Below are positions 41,452 through 50,346 of a stretch of DNA of 50,796 bases, piece by piece. The position numbers and the translations under genes were made by a program. Under the pieces are notes generated by a model. It did not search any database. It was not told the origin of the DNA and was given only the letters and a program-made list of their open reading frames with translations. The stretch is from the NCBI GenBank assembly GCA_017442875.1, contig JAFSPN010000036.1, positions 1-50,796 of the forward strand, written 5' to 3'. The stretch's first letter is position 1; every line of letters starts with the position of its first letter. Origin of the DNA: Bacilli bacterium (GTDB lineage: Bacteria; Bacillota_I; Bacilli_A; RFN20; CAG-826).

Positions 41452-42132
41452 CTATTCTCCTTTCTCGTTATTTTGTTTCTTTTGGAGTTCAGGACGAATT
41501 TCGCCACGGCAGATCCACACCTTAACGCCTAAGCGACCATATTGTGTGGCAGCGTGGACACACGCATAGTCAATATCACTTCTTAAGGTATGTAATGGAA
41601 TGACACCTTCACGATAGCCTTCAGCACGGGCGATATCGGCACCACCTAAACGGCCACTGACAGAGGTTTTGATACCTTTTGCGCCAGCTTTACGAACGCG
41701 TTGGATGGCTTTCTTTTGCGCGGTTCTGAAACTCGCTCTTTCTTCGAGTTGTTTAGCGATTTCTTGAGCAACGATATTAGCGTCTAAGTCAGGATTTTTA
41801 ACTTCCACGACGTCGATTCTAACTTCAGCGCCTTTTAAGAGTTTCGCTAATTCATCTTTTAATTCATTAATATTTTTGCCATCTTGACCAATGACGACAC
41901 CTGGACGGGCGACAAAGACCATGACGATGACATTGTAACCTTTATCGGTTTTAATTCTTTCGATTTCGACATGAGATAATAAAGCTTCTTTTAACTTCTT
42001 TTCCAAGAAATTACGGACTTTAACATCTTCATTGAGGAACACATGATATTCTTGATCGTTAGCATACCAACGAGAATTCCAATTCTTGTTGACGCCAATA
42101 CGTAAGCCTACTGGATTAACTTTTTGACCCAT
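41452..42132 (-). CDS. rpsC: 30S ribosomal protein S3 (uS3)
   Basis: S3 of 226 residues. It begins [22 protein letters not shown], contains the KH motif [20 protein letters not shown] and ends [13 protein letters not shown] plus a short polar tail. It sits at the mRNA entry and has helicase-like contact. Normal length with no Ala/Pro-rich tail, unlike its upstream neighbour rplV. Confidence 0.96.
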   Translation of the reverse strand: MGQKVNPVGLRIGVNKNWNSRWYANDQEYHVFLNEDVKVRNFLEKKLKEALLSHVEIERIKTDKGYNVIVMVFVARPGVVIGQDGKNINELKDELAKLLKGAEVRIDVVEVKNPDLDANIVAQEIAKQLEERASFRTAQKKAIQRVRKAGAKGIKTSVSGRLGGADIARAEGYREGVIPLHTLRSDIDYACVHAATQYGRLGVKVWICRGEIRPELQKKQNNEKGE

Positions 42133-42145
42133 TACTGTCTTCCTC

Positions 42146-42634
42146 CTATCTCATCTTAACCACACAAGTGATGTGGCTGGCGCGTTTGACTAAGCCTGAG
42201 GCTGAGCCTTTGGCTCTTGGCAAATATCTCTTCATTCTTAAGCCATCAGTGGCATAGATTTCAGCGATGTATAAGGCATCTTCATCCATACCGAAGTTAT
42301 TGGTGGCGTTAGCAGCAGCGGACTTAATGAGTTTGCTCACTGGGACGCTAGCGGCTTTATTAACATTAGCGAGAATGCCTAACGCTTGTTTAACTGGTAA
42401 GCCTCTGACGAGATCGATAACTAAGCGAACCTTACGTGGAGTAACGCGAACGTTCTTCGCGATGGCTCTAGCTTCAGTTGGCATTGGCTTTTTAGGAGCT
42501 TCTGCTTTCTTTTCTTCTTTGGCTTTCTTTGGAGCTGCTTCTTTCTTAGCAGCTTTCTTTGCTTTAGGAGCTTCTTCAACAGGAGCTTCGACTTTTTCTT
42601 CTACTTGTTCAGTAGCTTTTTTAGTTCTTGGCAT
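42146..42634 (-). CDS. rplV: 50S ribosomal protein L22 with N-terminal extension
   Basis: L22 of 162 residues against about 113 usually. The core begins near residue 54 (EARAIAKNVRVTPRKVRLVIDLVRG) and ends KRYLPRAKGSASGLVKRASHITCVV. The first 50 residues are Ala/Lys/Glu/Pro-rich, with [21 protein letters not shown]22 lines the peptide exit tunnel; the extension would lie on the outer face. AGGAGG-like site upstream. Confidence 0.95.
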   Translation of the reverse strand: MPRTKKATEQVEEKVEAPVEEAPKAKKAAKKEAAPKKAKEEKKAEAPKKPMPTEARAIAKNVRVTPRKVRLVIDLVRGLPVKQALGILANVNKAASVPVSKLIKSAAANATNNFGMDEDALYIAEIYATDGLRMKRYLPRAKGSASGLVKRASHITCVVKMR

Positions 42635-42650
42635 GTATCAGATCCTCCTA

Positions 42651-42944
42651 TTACTTACCGGCATTAGCCGCTTTATCTTCAGCGGTGTGACCAGTGTGAC
42701 CAGTGAATTTTCTTGTTGGGGAGAATTCACCTAATTTGTGGCCGACCATATCTTCTGTGACGTACACAGAGATGTGCTCTCTACCGTTATAAACCGCGAA
42801 TGTGTGGCCCACGAATGATGGGTAGATGGTAGAACGGCGTGACCAAGTCTTAATGACTTCTTTTTTATTGTTGGCGTTTAATGCTTCGACTTTTTTCATT
42901 AAGGATTCATCGACGAATGCGCCTTTTTTCAAACTTCTTGCCAT
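42651..42944 (-). CDS. rpsS: 30S ribosomal protein S19 (uS19)
   Basis: S19 of 97 residues. It begins [18 protein letters not shown] and has [27 protein letters not shown] and the [17 protein letters not shown] signature. It forms the small-subunit head with S13. AAAGGAG precedes the ATG. Confidence 0.97.
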   Translation of the reverse strand: MARSLKKGAFVDESLMKKVEALNANNKKEVIKTWSRRSTIYPSFVGHTFAVYNGREHISVYVTEDMVGHKLGEFSPTRKFTGHTGHTAEDKAANAGK

Positions 42945-42964
42945 AAATCTATCTCCTTTCGCGA

Positions 42965-43798
42965 TTATCTTCCGTTGCGTCTACGGATAATTAACTTGCT
43001 TGACGCTTTTTTGATTTTTCTTGTCTTGACGCCTAATGCACGTTTGCCCCATGGGGTTCTTGGTGCATCACGACCGACAGGACACTTACCTTCACCACCA
43101 CCATGTGGGTGATCGTTTGGGTTCATGACACTACCACGGACAGTAGGTCTTGTGCCGGCCCATCTTGTTTTACCGGCTTTGCCGAGATTGACAAGGTTCC
43201 AATCGTCGTTACCGACTTGGCCGATTGTCGCACGGCATGTTCCTAAGATTTTACGAACTTCACCAGATGTTAATCTGAGAGTAACATATTTACCTTCAGC
43301 ACCTAACACTTGGGCGTACGCACCAGCGGCTCTACATAATTGGCCACCTTTACCAGGAACTAATTCGATGTTGTGAACTAATGTACCTTCTGGAATGTTT
43401 TTAAGTAAGCAGGCATTACCAACGATGATATCGGTTTGTTCATTGCTAATAAGTTTTTGACCAACTTGGATATCCTTTGGTGCGAGAATGTATCTCTTCT
43501 CGCCATCAGCGTAGCTTAGTAAGCAGATTCTTGCGTTTCTGTTTGGATCGTATTCGATTGTTTTCACTACTGCTGGGATGCCATCTTTATTACGTTTGAA
43601 GTCGATAATACGATATTTACGTTTATGACCTCCACCAATGTGACGGCAGGTAATTTTACCTTGGTTATTTCTACCGCCAGATTTGGATAAACTGACTAAT
43701 AAGCTTTTCTCAGGAGTGGATGTAGTGATTTCACCGAATGTCGAATTTGTCATTGCTCTACGACTTGGAGACGTAGGTTTGTAAGTTCTAATTGACAT
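42965..43798 (-). CDS. rplB: 50S ribosomal protein L2 (uL2)
   Basis: L2 of 277 residues, usual length. It begins [20 protein letters not shown] and has [19 protein letters not shown] and [20 protein letters not shown], with the His needed for peptidyl-transferase activity. AGGAGG precedes the ATG. Confidence 0.97.
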   Translation of the reverse strand: MSIRTYKPTSPSRRAMTNSTFGEITTSTPEKSLLVSLSKSGGRNNQGKITCRHIGGGHKRKYRIIDFKRNKDGIPAVVKTIEYDPNRNARICLLSYADGEKRYILAPKDIQVGQKLISNEQTDIIVGNACLLKNIPEGTLVHNIELVPGKGGQLCRAAGAYAQVLGAEGKYVTLRLTSGEVRKILGTCRATIGQVGNDDWNLVNLGKAGKTRWAGTRPTVRGSVMNPNDHPHGGGEGKCPVGRDAPRTPWGKRALGVKTRKIKKASSKLIIRRRNGR

Positions 43799-43835
43799 TA
43801 CTTTGTCCTCCTATAATTTGAATAAGTGAACTGCC

Positions 43836-44171
43836 TTATTCTTTGAATAAGTCGATTGCTTCGCCTTCTGCGACGGTCACAACCGCTTTCTTATATCCAG
43901 AGATTCTGCCTTGGTAGCGTGTGCCTCTGGTTGTTTCTTTGGCTCTTTGATTGAGAACCTTGACGTCAGTAACTTTGACTTGGAAGATTCTTTCAAACGC
44001 TAATTTGATTTCGGTCTTGTTAGCGCTGTCGAGCACTTTGACTGTCACTTTGTTTTCGTTTTGCATTAAGGCCATTGTCTTTTCGGTGATTAATGGTTTA
44101 ACGATAACGGTGAAGTCTTTTTCTGTCGCTTTTGGGAAGCGATTTGCGTTTTCAGCTTTTTTCTTTGCCAT
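43836..44171 (-). CDS. rplW: 50S ribosomal protein L23 (uL23)
   Basis: L23 of 111 residues, about 15 longer than usual at the N terminus (AKKKAENANRFPKATEKD). Core VIVKPLITEKTMALMQ and VTDVKVLNQRAKETTRGTRY. It is the main dock for trigger factor and SRP at the peptide exit. It starts one base after rplD. Confidence 0.95.
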   Translation of the reverse strand: MAKKKAENANRFPKATEKDFTVIVKPLITEKTMALMQNENKVTVKVLDSANKTEIKLAFERIFQVKVTDVKVLNQRAKETTRGTRYQGRISGYKKAVVTVAEGEAIDLFKE

Positions 44172-44172
44172 A

Positions 44173-44811
44173 TTACTTCAATGCCTCCTCAATTGCTTTG
44201 ACGCTAGCTTTGCTAATGACGAGGTTATCAACGTTTAATAAGTCAACAACACTGACGTTATCGCATGTCACGACTTTGGCATAACCAACGTTGCGTGCGC
44301 TAGCGAAGATGTTTTCTGTGATTTCATCAACGACGACTAAGGCTTTGCCACCAACTTTGAGAGCGTCTAAGAAACTGACGAAGTTTTTGGTTTTCTTTTC
44401 ATCGAATTTGATTTCATCGATCACGAGAAGTCCATCTTTTGTTTTTAAACTTAACGCGGACTTAAGCGCAAGTTTATGTTCTTTTTTGTTTTGGGAAATC
44501 TTGTAGTTTTGATTTCCGATTGGGCCGAACACTGTGCCACCGCCAACCCAGACTGGGGAGCGGGAGCTACCTGAACGGGCACGGCCTGTACCTTTTTGAC
44601 GCCATGGCTTTTTACCACCACCACTAACTTCGTGTCTGACTTTTGTTTTTGCAGTCGCTTGTCTTTGGTTGGCTTGTTCTACTTGAACGGCGTCGAACAA
44701 TGCTTGTTGATGTGGTTCAATACCGAAGACTTCAGCATCGAGGTTCATCTTGGAGATTTCTTCGCCAGCCATGTTATAGACTTTAACGCTGACGGATTTC
44801 TTTTCTGCCAT
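44173..44811 (-). CDS. rplD: 50S ribosomal protein L4 (uL4)
   Basis: L4 of 212 residues, near the usual 207. Markers: RHEVSGGGKKPWRQKGTGRARSGSSRSPVWVGGGTVFGP in pieces and KALVVVDEITEN. L4 lines the exit tunnel and in several bacteria represses the S10 operon through its leader; the leader at 45955-46085 is a candidate target. Confidence 0.96.
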   Translation of the reverse strand: MAEKKSVSVKVYNMAGEEISKMNLDAEVFGIEPHQQALFDAVQVEQANQRQATAKTKVRHEVSGGGKKPWRQKGTGRARSGSSRSPVWVGGGTVFGPIGNQNYKISQNKKEHKLALKSALSLKTKDGLLVIDEIKFDEKKTKNFVSFLDALKVGGKALVVVDEITENIFASARNVGYAKVVTCDNVSVVDLLNVDNLVISKASVKAIEEALK

Positions 44812-44834
44812 ACTAACTGTTCTCCTTTCCGTTC

Positions 44835-45629
44835 TTATTCAGCTGCTTCAGTGGCTGGAGCGGCTTCTTCGACTTTTGGCTCTTCGGCGGCTGGAGCTTC
44901 AACAACTGGAGCTTCTTCCACGACTGGGGCCTCTTCAACTGGAGCGGCTTCCACTACTGGAGTGCGATCGATAAGTGGTTTCACTTGTTCAGGATGTTTG
45001 ACTTCCTTAATAGCGCTACGTAAGACAACGATGGATTTACGTGGGCCTGGGAGACCACCTCTCACTAAGATGTAGTTCTTTTCTGCGTCAACAGCGACGA
45101 CTAATTGGTTGAGCACTGTTGCAGATTCGTTACCGTAATGGCCGGACATATGTTTGCCTGGCATAACGCCGTGGTTATAACGACCATTGTTTGCGAAGGT
45201 ACCTTGACCTCTGTGGTAACCTGAACCATGACCTTTAGGACCAATATGTTGATTCCAACGTTTGATAACACCGGAATAACCATGACCTTTGCTTGTACCG
45301 ATGACGTCAACGATGTCACCAGCTTTGAAGATGTCAGCTTTGATTTCTTGGCCGACTTGGTAATTCTTCATTTCATCGCCCTTTAATTCTTTAAGGACTT
45401 GGTGTGGGACTGTATTGGCTTTCTTAGCAATACCTTTCTCACATTTGTTGGCTCTAGATTCTTTTAATTCTTCATAGCCAACTTGGATAGCGTCGTAACC
45501 ATCTTTTTCAACGGTTTTGACTTGTGTAACTACATTAGGTAAGACCTCAACCACTGTAACGGCATAGATTTGGCCATCTTCAGTGAAGACTTCGGTCATG
45601 CCCATTTTTCTACCAACGATAGCTTTCAT
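44835..45629 (-). CDS. rplC: 50S ribosomal protein L3 with acidic C-terminal tail
   Basis: L3 of 264 residues against about 209 usually. The core (1-210) begins MKAIVGRKMGMTEVF and contains GTSKGHGYSGVIKRWNQHIGPKGHGSGYHRGQGT in pieces and MPGKHMSGHYGNE. The final 50 residues repeat Pro-Val-Glu-Glu-Ala units (VEEAPVVEEAPVVEAPAAEE). The start at 45629 is favoured by GGAGG nine bases upstream; an ATG at 45635 is too close to it. Confidence 0.95.
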   Translation of the reverse strand: MKAIVGRKMGMTEVFTEDGQIYAVTVVEVLPNVVTQVKTVEKDGYDAIQVGYEELKESRANKCEKGIAKKANTVPHQVLKELKGDEMKNYQVGQEIKADIFKAGDIVDVIGTSKGHGYSGVIKRWNQHIGPKGHGSGYHRGQGTFANNGRYNHGVMPGKHMSGHYGNESATVLNQLVVAVDAEKNYILVRGGLPGPRKSIVVLRSAIKEVKHPEQVKPLIDRTPVVEAAPVEEAPVVEEAPVVEAPAAEEPKVEEAAPATEAAE

Positions 45630-45642
45630 GAACATTTACCTC

Positions 45643-45954
45643 CTATAGTTTGATTTCGATATCGACACCGGCTGGGAGATCTAAATTCTTTAAGGAATCA
45701 AGAGTTTCTTTACGGTAGTTTTTAATATCGATGATTCTTTTGTGTGTTCTGATTTCGAATTGTTCACGGGAATCTTTATATTTGTGAACCGCTCTAAGAA
45801 TGGTGAACACTTGTTTTTCCGTTGGGAGCGGAATTGGACCGACAACTGTGGCGCCGGTGTTCTTCGCTGCGGCAATGATCTTCTCAGCACTTAAGTCTAA
45901 GTTGACATGATCATAAGCTTTTAAGCGAACCCTAATCTTTGTTGCTTTTGCCAT
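45643..45954 (-). CDS. rpsJ: 30S ribosomal protein S10 (uS10)
   Basis: S10 of 103 residues, first gene of the operon. It begins [25 protein letters not shown] and has [29 protein letters not shown] and the end AGVDIEIKL. It also acts with NusB in antitermination. AGGAGG nine bases before the ATG. Confidence 0.97.
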   Translation of the reverse strand: MAKATKIRVRLKAYDHVNLDLSAEKIIAAAKNTGATVVGPIPLPTEKQVFTILRAVHKYKDSREQFEIRTHKRIIDIKNYRKETLDSLKNLDLPAGVDIEIKL

Positions 45955-46085
45955 GAATTGTTTTTCCTCCTATCACTATCAGGCTTTGACTTTAACTCCC
46001 TCGGTACGAATTACCTGAATACACCTTCATGACAACGCCTGTGGGTGTATCAGCAACCTCGCACGTCAACGCGAGCCGTCAACGT
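45955..46085 (-). ncRNA. 5' leader of the S10 operon, likely autoregulatory
   Basis: About 130 transcribed bases with several stems: CTCGC/GCGAG (46058-46062 with 46071-46075), ATACACC/GGTGTAT (46019-46025 with 46044-46050), a GGTA/TACC hairpin, and possible closing pairing of an early UUGAC with a late GUCAA. The layout fits a ribosomal protein leader, probably bound by L4, but the sequence alone cannot prove it. Confidence 0.5.
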
Positions 46086-46090
46086 TTAAT

Positions 46091-46119
46091 ATCATACGTG
46101 AGTGTGCATACGCTGTCAA
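46091..46119 (-). promoter_or_regulatory. Strong SigA promoter of the S10 operon
   Basis: On the minus strand TTGACA, 17 bases, TATGAT, with AT-rich sequence upstream (ATTTAAATTTATTTAATAAT) that could act as an UP element. The boxes equal those of rplM. Confidence 0.88.
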
Positions 46120-46203
46120 CTAATTATTAAATAAATTTAAATATATAAAGAAACGCACCTCAAAAATAGCGGATACGTGCATTGATTTTTCGGGTAAATT
46201 TTT

Positions 46204-46248
46204 TTGACCAAAAAAGTGCAAAAAAGTCATTTTTAGTGGTCAATTTTT
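46204..46248 (+). repeat. Inverted repeat with plus-strand T-run
   Basis: TTGACCA (46204-46210) and TGGTCAA (46237-46243) form a 7-bp stem around an A/T-rich interior, followed by TTTTT on the plus strand. It lies in the gene-free stretch 46120-46557, which otherwise shows no reading frame of note. It could stop transcription running towards the ferrous iron operon. Confidence 0.4.
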
Positions 46249-46331
46249 GAAGAAAACAGATAAAAAAATGGTGATCTTTTAGCTATATGGAAATAATCAA
46301 TAGGTATAGATTAAATTGAATCAAAAGGCTG

Positions 46332-46360
46332 AAAAAAGCAATTTGCGGAAAACGCAATTT
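46332..46360 (-). terminator. Probable terminator of the Feo-ZIP operon
   Basis: On the minus strand AATTGCG, a TTTTC loop and CGCAAATT are followed by GC and TTTTTT. The stem is imperfect, and it lies about 200 bases past the ZIP stop codon, after the hairpin array. Confidence 0.55.
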
Positions 46361-46427
46361 ACATAATAAGATAAACCAAATAGTTTATGTGTCTTCTTAT
46401 TACATTAAAAACTCAATTGTTCAAGTG

Positions 46428-46541
46428 CCGAGAAATTCTCGGTAGTTCAAAAGTAAGGAACTTGTCCATCTTTAAACAAGTTCAAATCGAAACCTTCATT
46501 ATTAAGGAAAACGAACTCGTGTGTGAAACGCACAAGTTCAA
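46428..46541 (-). repeat. Array of three hairpins sharing AGTTCAA
   Basis: Stem 1 is CCGAGAAATTCTCGG (46428-46442). Stem 2 is GAACTTGT/ACAAGTTC (46458-46465, 46476-46483). Stem 3 is GAACTCGTG/CACAAGTTC (46513-46521, 46531-46539, one mismatch). GTTCAA occurs at 46419, 46445, 46480 and 46536, at or next to a stem. No coding frame is visible. It could be the 3' end of the Feo-ZIP transcript, a small RNA, or both. Confidence 0.55.
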
Positions 46542-46557
46542 CTAAACTATTAAGGTA

Positions 46558-47355
46558 TTAAGCAAATTGGATACAGTCGAGAGCGAGCATAATTACAAAG
46601 CCCGCTATAAATGACCAAACACCAAAGTGATCATGGCCTTCACTAGTCATTTCAGGAATCATTTCTTCGGCGACGACATAAATCATACAGCCTGCGGCAA
46701 ACGCTAAAGCCCAAGGCATAATTCCTTGAATTTGCATAGCAAGGAATAGGCCCAAAACTGCGGCAATTGGTTCAACAATGCCAGATAGCATACCAAAGAC
46801 AAATGCTTTACCTGAAGAGCCTGTTTCCGCTTTGACTGGAAGTGACACTACTGCGCCTTCTGGAATATTTTGAATACCAATACCAATAGCCAGTAACAAC
46901 GCTCCTATCAACAAAGCGTGATTATCAGGTTGAGACAAAGCAACACCAAAAGCAATGCCAACAGATAGACCTTCTGGAACGTTGTGGATTGTGACCGCCA
47001 AAAACATTTTGGAAGTCTTTGACATTCTTTTTGCTTCGAGACCTTCGTCTTTATTTTCGCTTGCGTGGAAGTGAGGAACAATCTTGTCGATAAGCCATAA
47101 GAAACCCGCGCCTAAAACAATGGAAATAACCACAATTAGCCAGGACGACATATAGTTTACGTTAGTTTCTAAAGCTGGTTTGATAAGTGAAAAAAACGAA
47201 GCCGAAAACATTACTCCAGCTGCAAAACCAATAAATATTTTGTTTAATCTTGGCGATATTTCTTTTTTCCTGATGAAAAAAACAAATAAGGCCCCTAATG
47301 TTGTACAGGCAAAGATTAAAGGAATACCAATAAGTGGGTAAACAAAATCAGGCAT
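46558..47355 (-). CDS. ZIP family metal transporter
   Basis: Membrane protein of 265 residues with about eight segments. The metal path is marked by HNVPEGLSVGIAFG and QNIPEGAVVSLP, the paired H/QNxPEG motifs of ZupT-like ZIP proteins, and an intervening loop with HFHASE. ZIP proteins import Zn2+, Fe2+ or Mn2+. It starts three bases after the HMA gene and shares the Feo promoter, so iron or broad divalent uptake is likely; this is inference. Confidence 0.9.
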   Translation of the reverse strand: MPDFVYPLIGIPLIFACTTLGALFVFFIRKKEISPRLNKIFIGFAAGVMFSASFFSLIKPALETNVNYMSSWLIVVISIVLGAGFLWLIDKIVPHFHASENKDEGLEAKRMSKTSKMFLAVTIHNVPEGLSVGIAFGVALSQPDNHALLIGALLLAIGIGIQNIPEGAVVSLPVKAETGSSGKAFVFGMLSGIVEPIAAVLGLFLAMQIQGIMPWALAFAAGCMIYVVAEEMIPEMTSEGHDHFGVWSFIAGFVIMLALDCIQFA

Positions 47356-47358
47356 AAA

Positions 47359-47607
47359 CTACCTCCATCCATACCATTTGTGGATAGCGGGTAATCTTTC
47401 AAAAGAAGTTACGCGATAGCCGGTTGGATCTAAAACCATTCTAAAATCATTTTCACCTAAATTCGATTCGGTGAATACAATTAATTGATTTTTGATATGT
47501 GAAGCTTTGATTGCCTTATAAGAAAAATTCTTTCTAATAATGTCTTTAACATGCGCTTCACAAGCACCACAACCCATACCGTCAATGCCTAAAACATATT
47601 TATTCAT
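47359..47607 (-). CDS. Heavy-metal-associated (HMA) domain protein
   Basis: Single HMA domain of 82 residues with the metal motif GMGCGACEAHV (Cys13, Cys16) and a basic, aromatic C-terminal tail (IHKWYGWR). Free HMA proteins usually act as copper chaperones; here the neighbours are iron and ZIP genes and no copper ATPase is present, so the metal is uncertain. The ATG overlaps the preceding stop as ATGA. Confidence 0.88.
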   Translation of the reverse strand: MNKYVLGIDGMGCGACEAHVKDIIRKNFSYKAIKASHIKNQLIVFTESNLGENDFRMVLDPTGYRVTSFERLPAIHKWYGWR

Positions 47608-47792
47608 AATTGTTTATTTTTACGATATTGCTTGAGCAATTTTTTAGTGTTGATATGACAAGATTCACAGTCGCCTGTTGGAAGGCCGTGCATCCTACGA
47701 TACACGAACCTACCAACTAAAAATCCAATGAGCGACAACGAAAACAGTATACAAATGATGGCTAACAAAATGGATACTGCTGTTTCGGACAT
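47604..47792 (-). CDS. FeoB-associated Cys-rich membrane protein
   Basis: Protein of 62 residues: one membrane helix (about 6-30), then GDCESCH with Cys42 and Cys45 and a Lys-rich end. This matches the FeoB-associated Cys-rich family, often found after feoB; its role in ferrous iron uptake is not settled. AGGAG lies before the ATG, one base after the feoB stop. Confidence 0.85.
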   Translation of the reverse strand: MSETAVSILLAIICILFSLSLIGFLVGRFVYRRMHGLPTGDCESCHINTKKLLKQYRKNKQL

Positions 47793-47793
47793 A

Positions 47794-50091
47794 TTAAGCT
47801 CCTAATTTTTTGGCGTCTTGTCTTTTATTGTAGAAATGAATTCCAAAGCCAGCGGCGACCGCTAAAACGATTAAACCAGCTGTAACTGGAATAGCCCACG
47901 CTAATGTTTCTTTTGAGAACATGCTTAAGAAACAATAGATAAATGCACTACCGACATAAGAGGCAACTAGCCAGAATAAGATGGTCCATTTAAATTGACC
48001 TTTTGGCAATTCTGCTCTAGCAGTAGCACAAGCGGCAAAACAAGGAATTGTTAACATATTAAAAGCAATAAAGGAGATACAACCTTGCCATGTAATGCCA
48101 GTTGCGCTAATCATAGCGATGGATGCTTCAATACCATCTTCATCCGCTTCAATTGCTTCAACGATTTCTGGAGAAGAAGCCATAATAATGGCGCCTAAAG
48201 CAATGAATGTGGCAATGACGTTTTCTTTAGCGATTAAGCCTGTTATCGCGGCGACCGCAAACACAAAGCCAAAGGCTGATAATTGAGAACCAAATCCTAA
48301 AGGAGTAAAGATCGGTTGAATTAATGAGCCAAGACCTTCAAGGATTGATCCTTCGAATGTACCAAGATAAGCCCAGTTCCAACCAAAGTTAGATAAGAAC
48401 CAAATAACAACGGTGCTCGCTAAGATAATGGTAAAGGCTTTCTTAACGAAGTGTTTGGCCTTATCCCATAAGTGAATCATTAATGATTTGAATTGTGGCC
48501 AGTGATAGGCAGGAAGTTCCATAATAAATGGCGCAACATCGCCTCTCATTGTGGTCTTTCTCATGAGGATTAAACATGTGATAGCGGCAATAATACCGAC
48601 CACGTACATCGAATAAGTGATAACATCAGCGTTACCAAAGCCAAAGTATTCAACAATACCGCCGGCAATAGCCACTAAGATTGGTAACTTAGCACCGCAA
48701 GAGAAGAATGGGATAACTCTGATGGTTGCGGTCTTTTCTTTTTCATCCGCTAAAGTACGAGTGTTAATCATCGCTGGAACAGAGCAGCCAAAGCCCATAA
48801 TCATTGGGATAAATGCTCTACCAGATAAACCGAATTTACGGAAGATTCTATCTAAAATAAAGGCGACACGTGCCATGTATCCGGTATCTTCCATAATGGA
48901 GAAGAATAGGAATAGGAATAAGATTTGTGGTAAGAATCCTAAGATAGCAAATAAGCCAGCTAAGACACCATCACAAATAAATCCTTGGAACCAAACTGGA
49001 ACATTGCCTTCCATAGCGCCTCCAACCGCTTCAATGATGGCCCCAAAGGACATATCAAAGAAATTGAAGAGCATGACACCAGGAGAAGCAATACCACCAT
49101 CGCTCCAGAATAATCCTTCGTAAATTGAACCTTCAAAGCATGGAGTGAATTCAACACCAAAGGCGTGTAAGAAGAATAAGTCTTCAGCAAATGTTAAATG
49201 GAAAACAAAGAACAAGATAACCGCGAAGATTAATAAGCCCCACACTTTGTGTGTTAAGACTTTATCGATGCGGTCACTCTTTGTAGATTTGACTTCTTTT
49301 TCATCGACTACTTCTTTTCTAGTGATAACGCTAGAGAAGTTATCGGCGATGTAGTTATAACGCTTATCAGCGATAATCGCTTCAATATCATCACCAAAGA
49401 TATCGTTTTTAATGGTCTTTTTAAATTCAGATACCATTTCCATTAAATCCTTGTGATCTTTGACTTCAATTTCATCACCTTCCGCTAATTTGATAGCGTG
49501 GAATAATGGATTGTCGACCTTTTTACCTTTAAAAGCGATGGATAGGTCACCGATTAAATGTAATAAATCCTTATCATCTAAAATAGTATGACCCTTTCTT
49601 TCATTTAAGCTTGCTTCATAAGCCACTTTCATAAGGTCATCGAGATTATTTTCTTTTAAAGCAGAAACTTTAACGACTGGAACTCCGAGTTTTTTAGATA
49701 ATTCGTCGACATCTAATGTGTCACCGTTTTTATCCAAAACGTCCATCATATTAACCGCCACAACAACAGGAACATCAATTTCGAGTAATTGTGTTGTTAA
49801 ATATAAGTTTCTTTCTAAGTTAGTAGCATCAACGATGTTAATAACGCAATCTGGTTTTTCATCAAGAATATAGTTACGAGAAATAACTTCCTCGCTTGTA
49901 TATGGTGATAAAGAATAAATACCAGGCAAGTCGATAATTGCGACGTGTTCTTTCAATTTCTTATAAACACCATCTTTCTTTTCGACTGTAACACCTGGCC
50001 AGTTACCGACGTGAGCGGTACTACCTGTTAAGTTATTGAATAATGTGGTTTTACCACAGTTAGGATTACCCGCTAAAGCAAAACGCTTCAT
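47794..50091 (-). CDS. feoB: Ferrous iron transport protein B
   Basis: FeoB of 765 residues. The G domain (1-170) has G1 GNPNCGKT, G3 DLPG and G4 NMMD. A helical spacer follows to about 275, then a membrane domain with two GATE-like halves, FFSCGAKLPILVAI near 480 and MLTIPCFAACATARAEL near 690. It imports Fe2+ under low oxygen. The ATG follows feoA with one base between; AAGGAGG upstream. Typical length. Confidence 0.95.
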   Translation of the reverse strand: MKRFALAGNPNCGKTTLFNNLTGSTAHVGNWPGVTVEKKDGVYKKLKEHVAIIDLPGIYSLSPYTSEEVISRNYILDEKPDCVINIVDATNLERNLYLTTQLLEIDVPVVVAVNMMDVLDKNGDTLDVDELSKKLGVPVVKVSALKENNLDDLMKVAYEASLNERKGHTILDDKDLLHLIGDLSIAFKGKKVDNPLFHAIKLAEGDEIEVKDHKDLMEMVSEFKKTIKNDIFGDDIEAIIADKRYNYIADNFSSVITRKEVVDEKEVKSTKSDRIDKVLTHKVWGLLIFAVILFFVFHLTFAEDLFFLHAFGVEFTPCFEGSIYEGLFWSDGGIASPGVMLFNFFDMSFGAIIEAVGGAMEGNVPVWFQGFICDGVLAGLFAILGFLPQILFLFLFFSIMEDTGYMARVAFILDRIFRKFGLSGRAFIPMIMGFGCSVPAMINTRTLADEKEKTATIRVIPFFSCGAKLPILVAIAGGIVEYFGFGNADVITYSMYVVGIIAAITCLILMRKTTMRGDVAPFIMELPAYHWPQFKSLMIHLWDKAKHFVKKAFTIILASTVVIWFLSNFGWNWAYLGTFEGSILEGLGSLIQPIFTPLGFGSQLSAFGFVFAVAAITGLIAKENVIATFIALGAIIMASSPEIVEAIEADEDGIEASIAMISATGITWQGCISFIAFNMLTIPCFAACATARAELPKGQFKWTILFWLVASYVGSAFIYCFLSMFSKETLAWAIPVTAGLIVLAVAAGFGIHFYNKRQDAKKLGA

Positions 50092-50092
50092 A

Positions 50093-50332
50093 CTATTGGT
50101 CCTCCTTAACTTCTAAGTAGACTAAGCACGCTTCACTTTTACGAAGTGTTAATTCATAGCCTCTAATTGTGACTTCCATAGGATCTCCTAATGGAGCTTT
50201 TTTTCTTAGATAGACTGTTGCCCCGGGAGTCACGCCCATATCAAACAGTCTTCTACGAAGGCGACCTTCACCTTCCACTTTCTTAATTAGGCCAGTCTCG
50301 CCTATTTTAAATTCATCTAGTCTTTTTAGCAT
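50093..50332 (-). CDS. feoA: Ferrous iron transport protein A
   Basis: FeoA of 79 residues with an SH3-like fold: KVEGEGRLRRRLFDMGVTPGATV and DPMEVTIRGYELTLRKSEA are the conserved family segments. It assists FeoB. Second of two FeoA genes. GGAAGG precedes the ATG. Confidence 0.93.
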   Translation of the reverse strand: MLKRLDEFKIGETGLIKKVEGEGRLRRRLFDMGVTPGATVYLRKKAPLGDPMEVTIRGYELTLRKSEACLVYLEVKEDQ

Positions 50333-50346
50333 AAATACCTTCCCTT

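Noticed and set aside
46413-46541. CRISPR-like array from the recurring AGTTCAA
   Set aside because: Copies are only six to seven bases long, spacing is irregular and they belong to hairpin arms; no cas genes.
46120-46557. Chromosome replication origin in the AT-rich gene-free stretch
   Set aside because: No cluster of TTATCCACA-type DnaA boxes and no dnaA or dnaN nearby.
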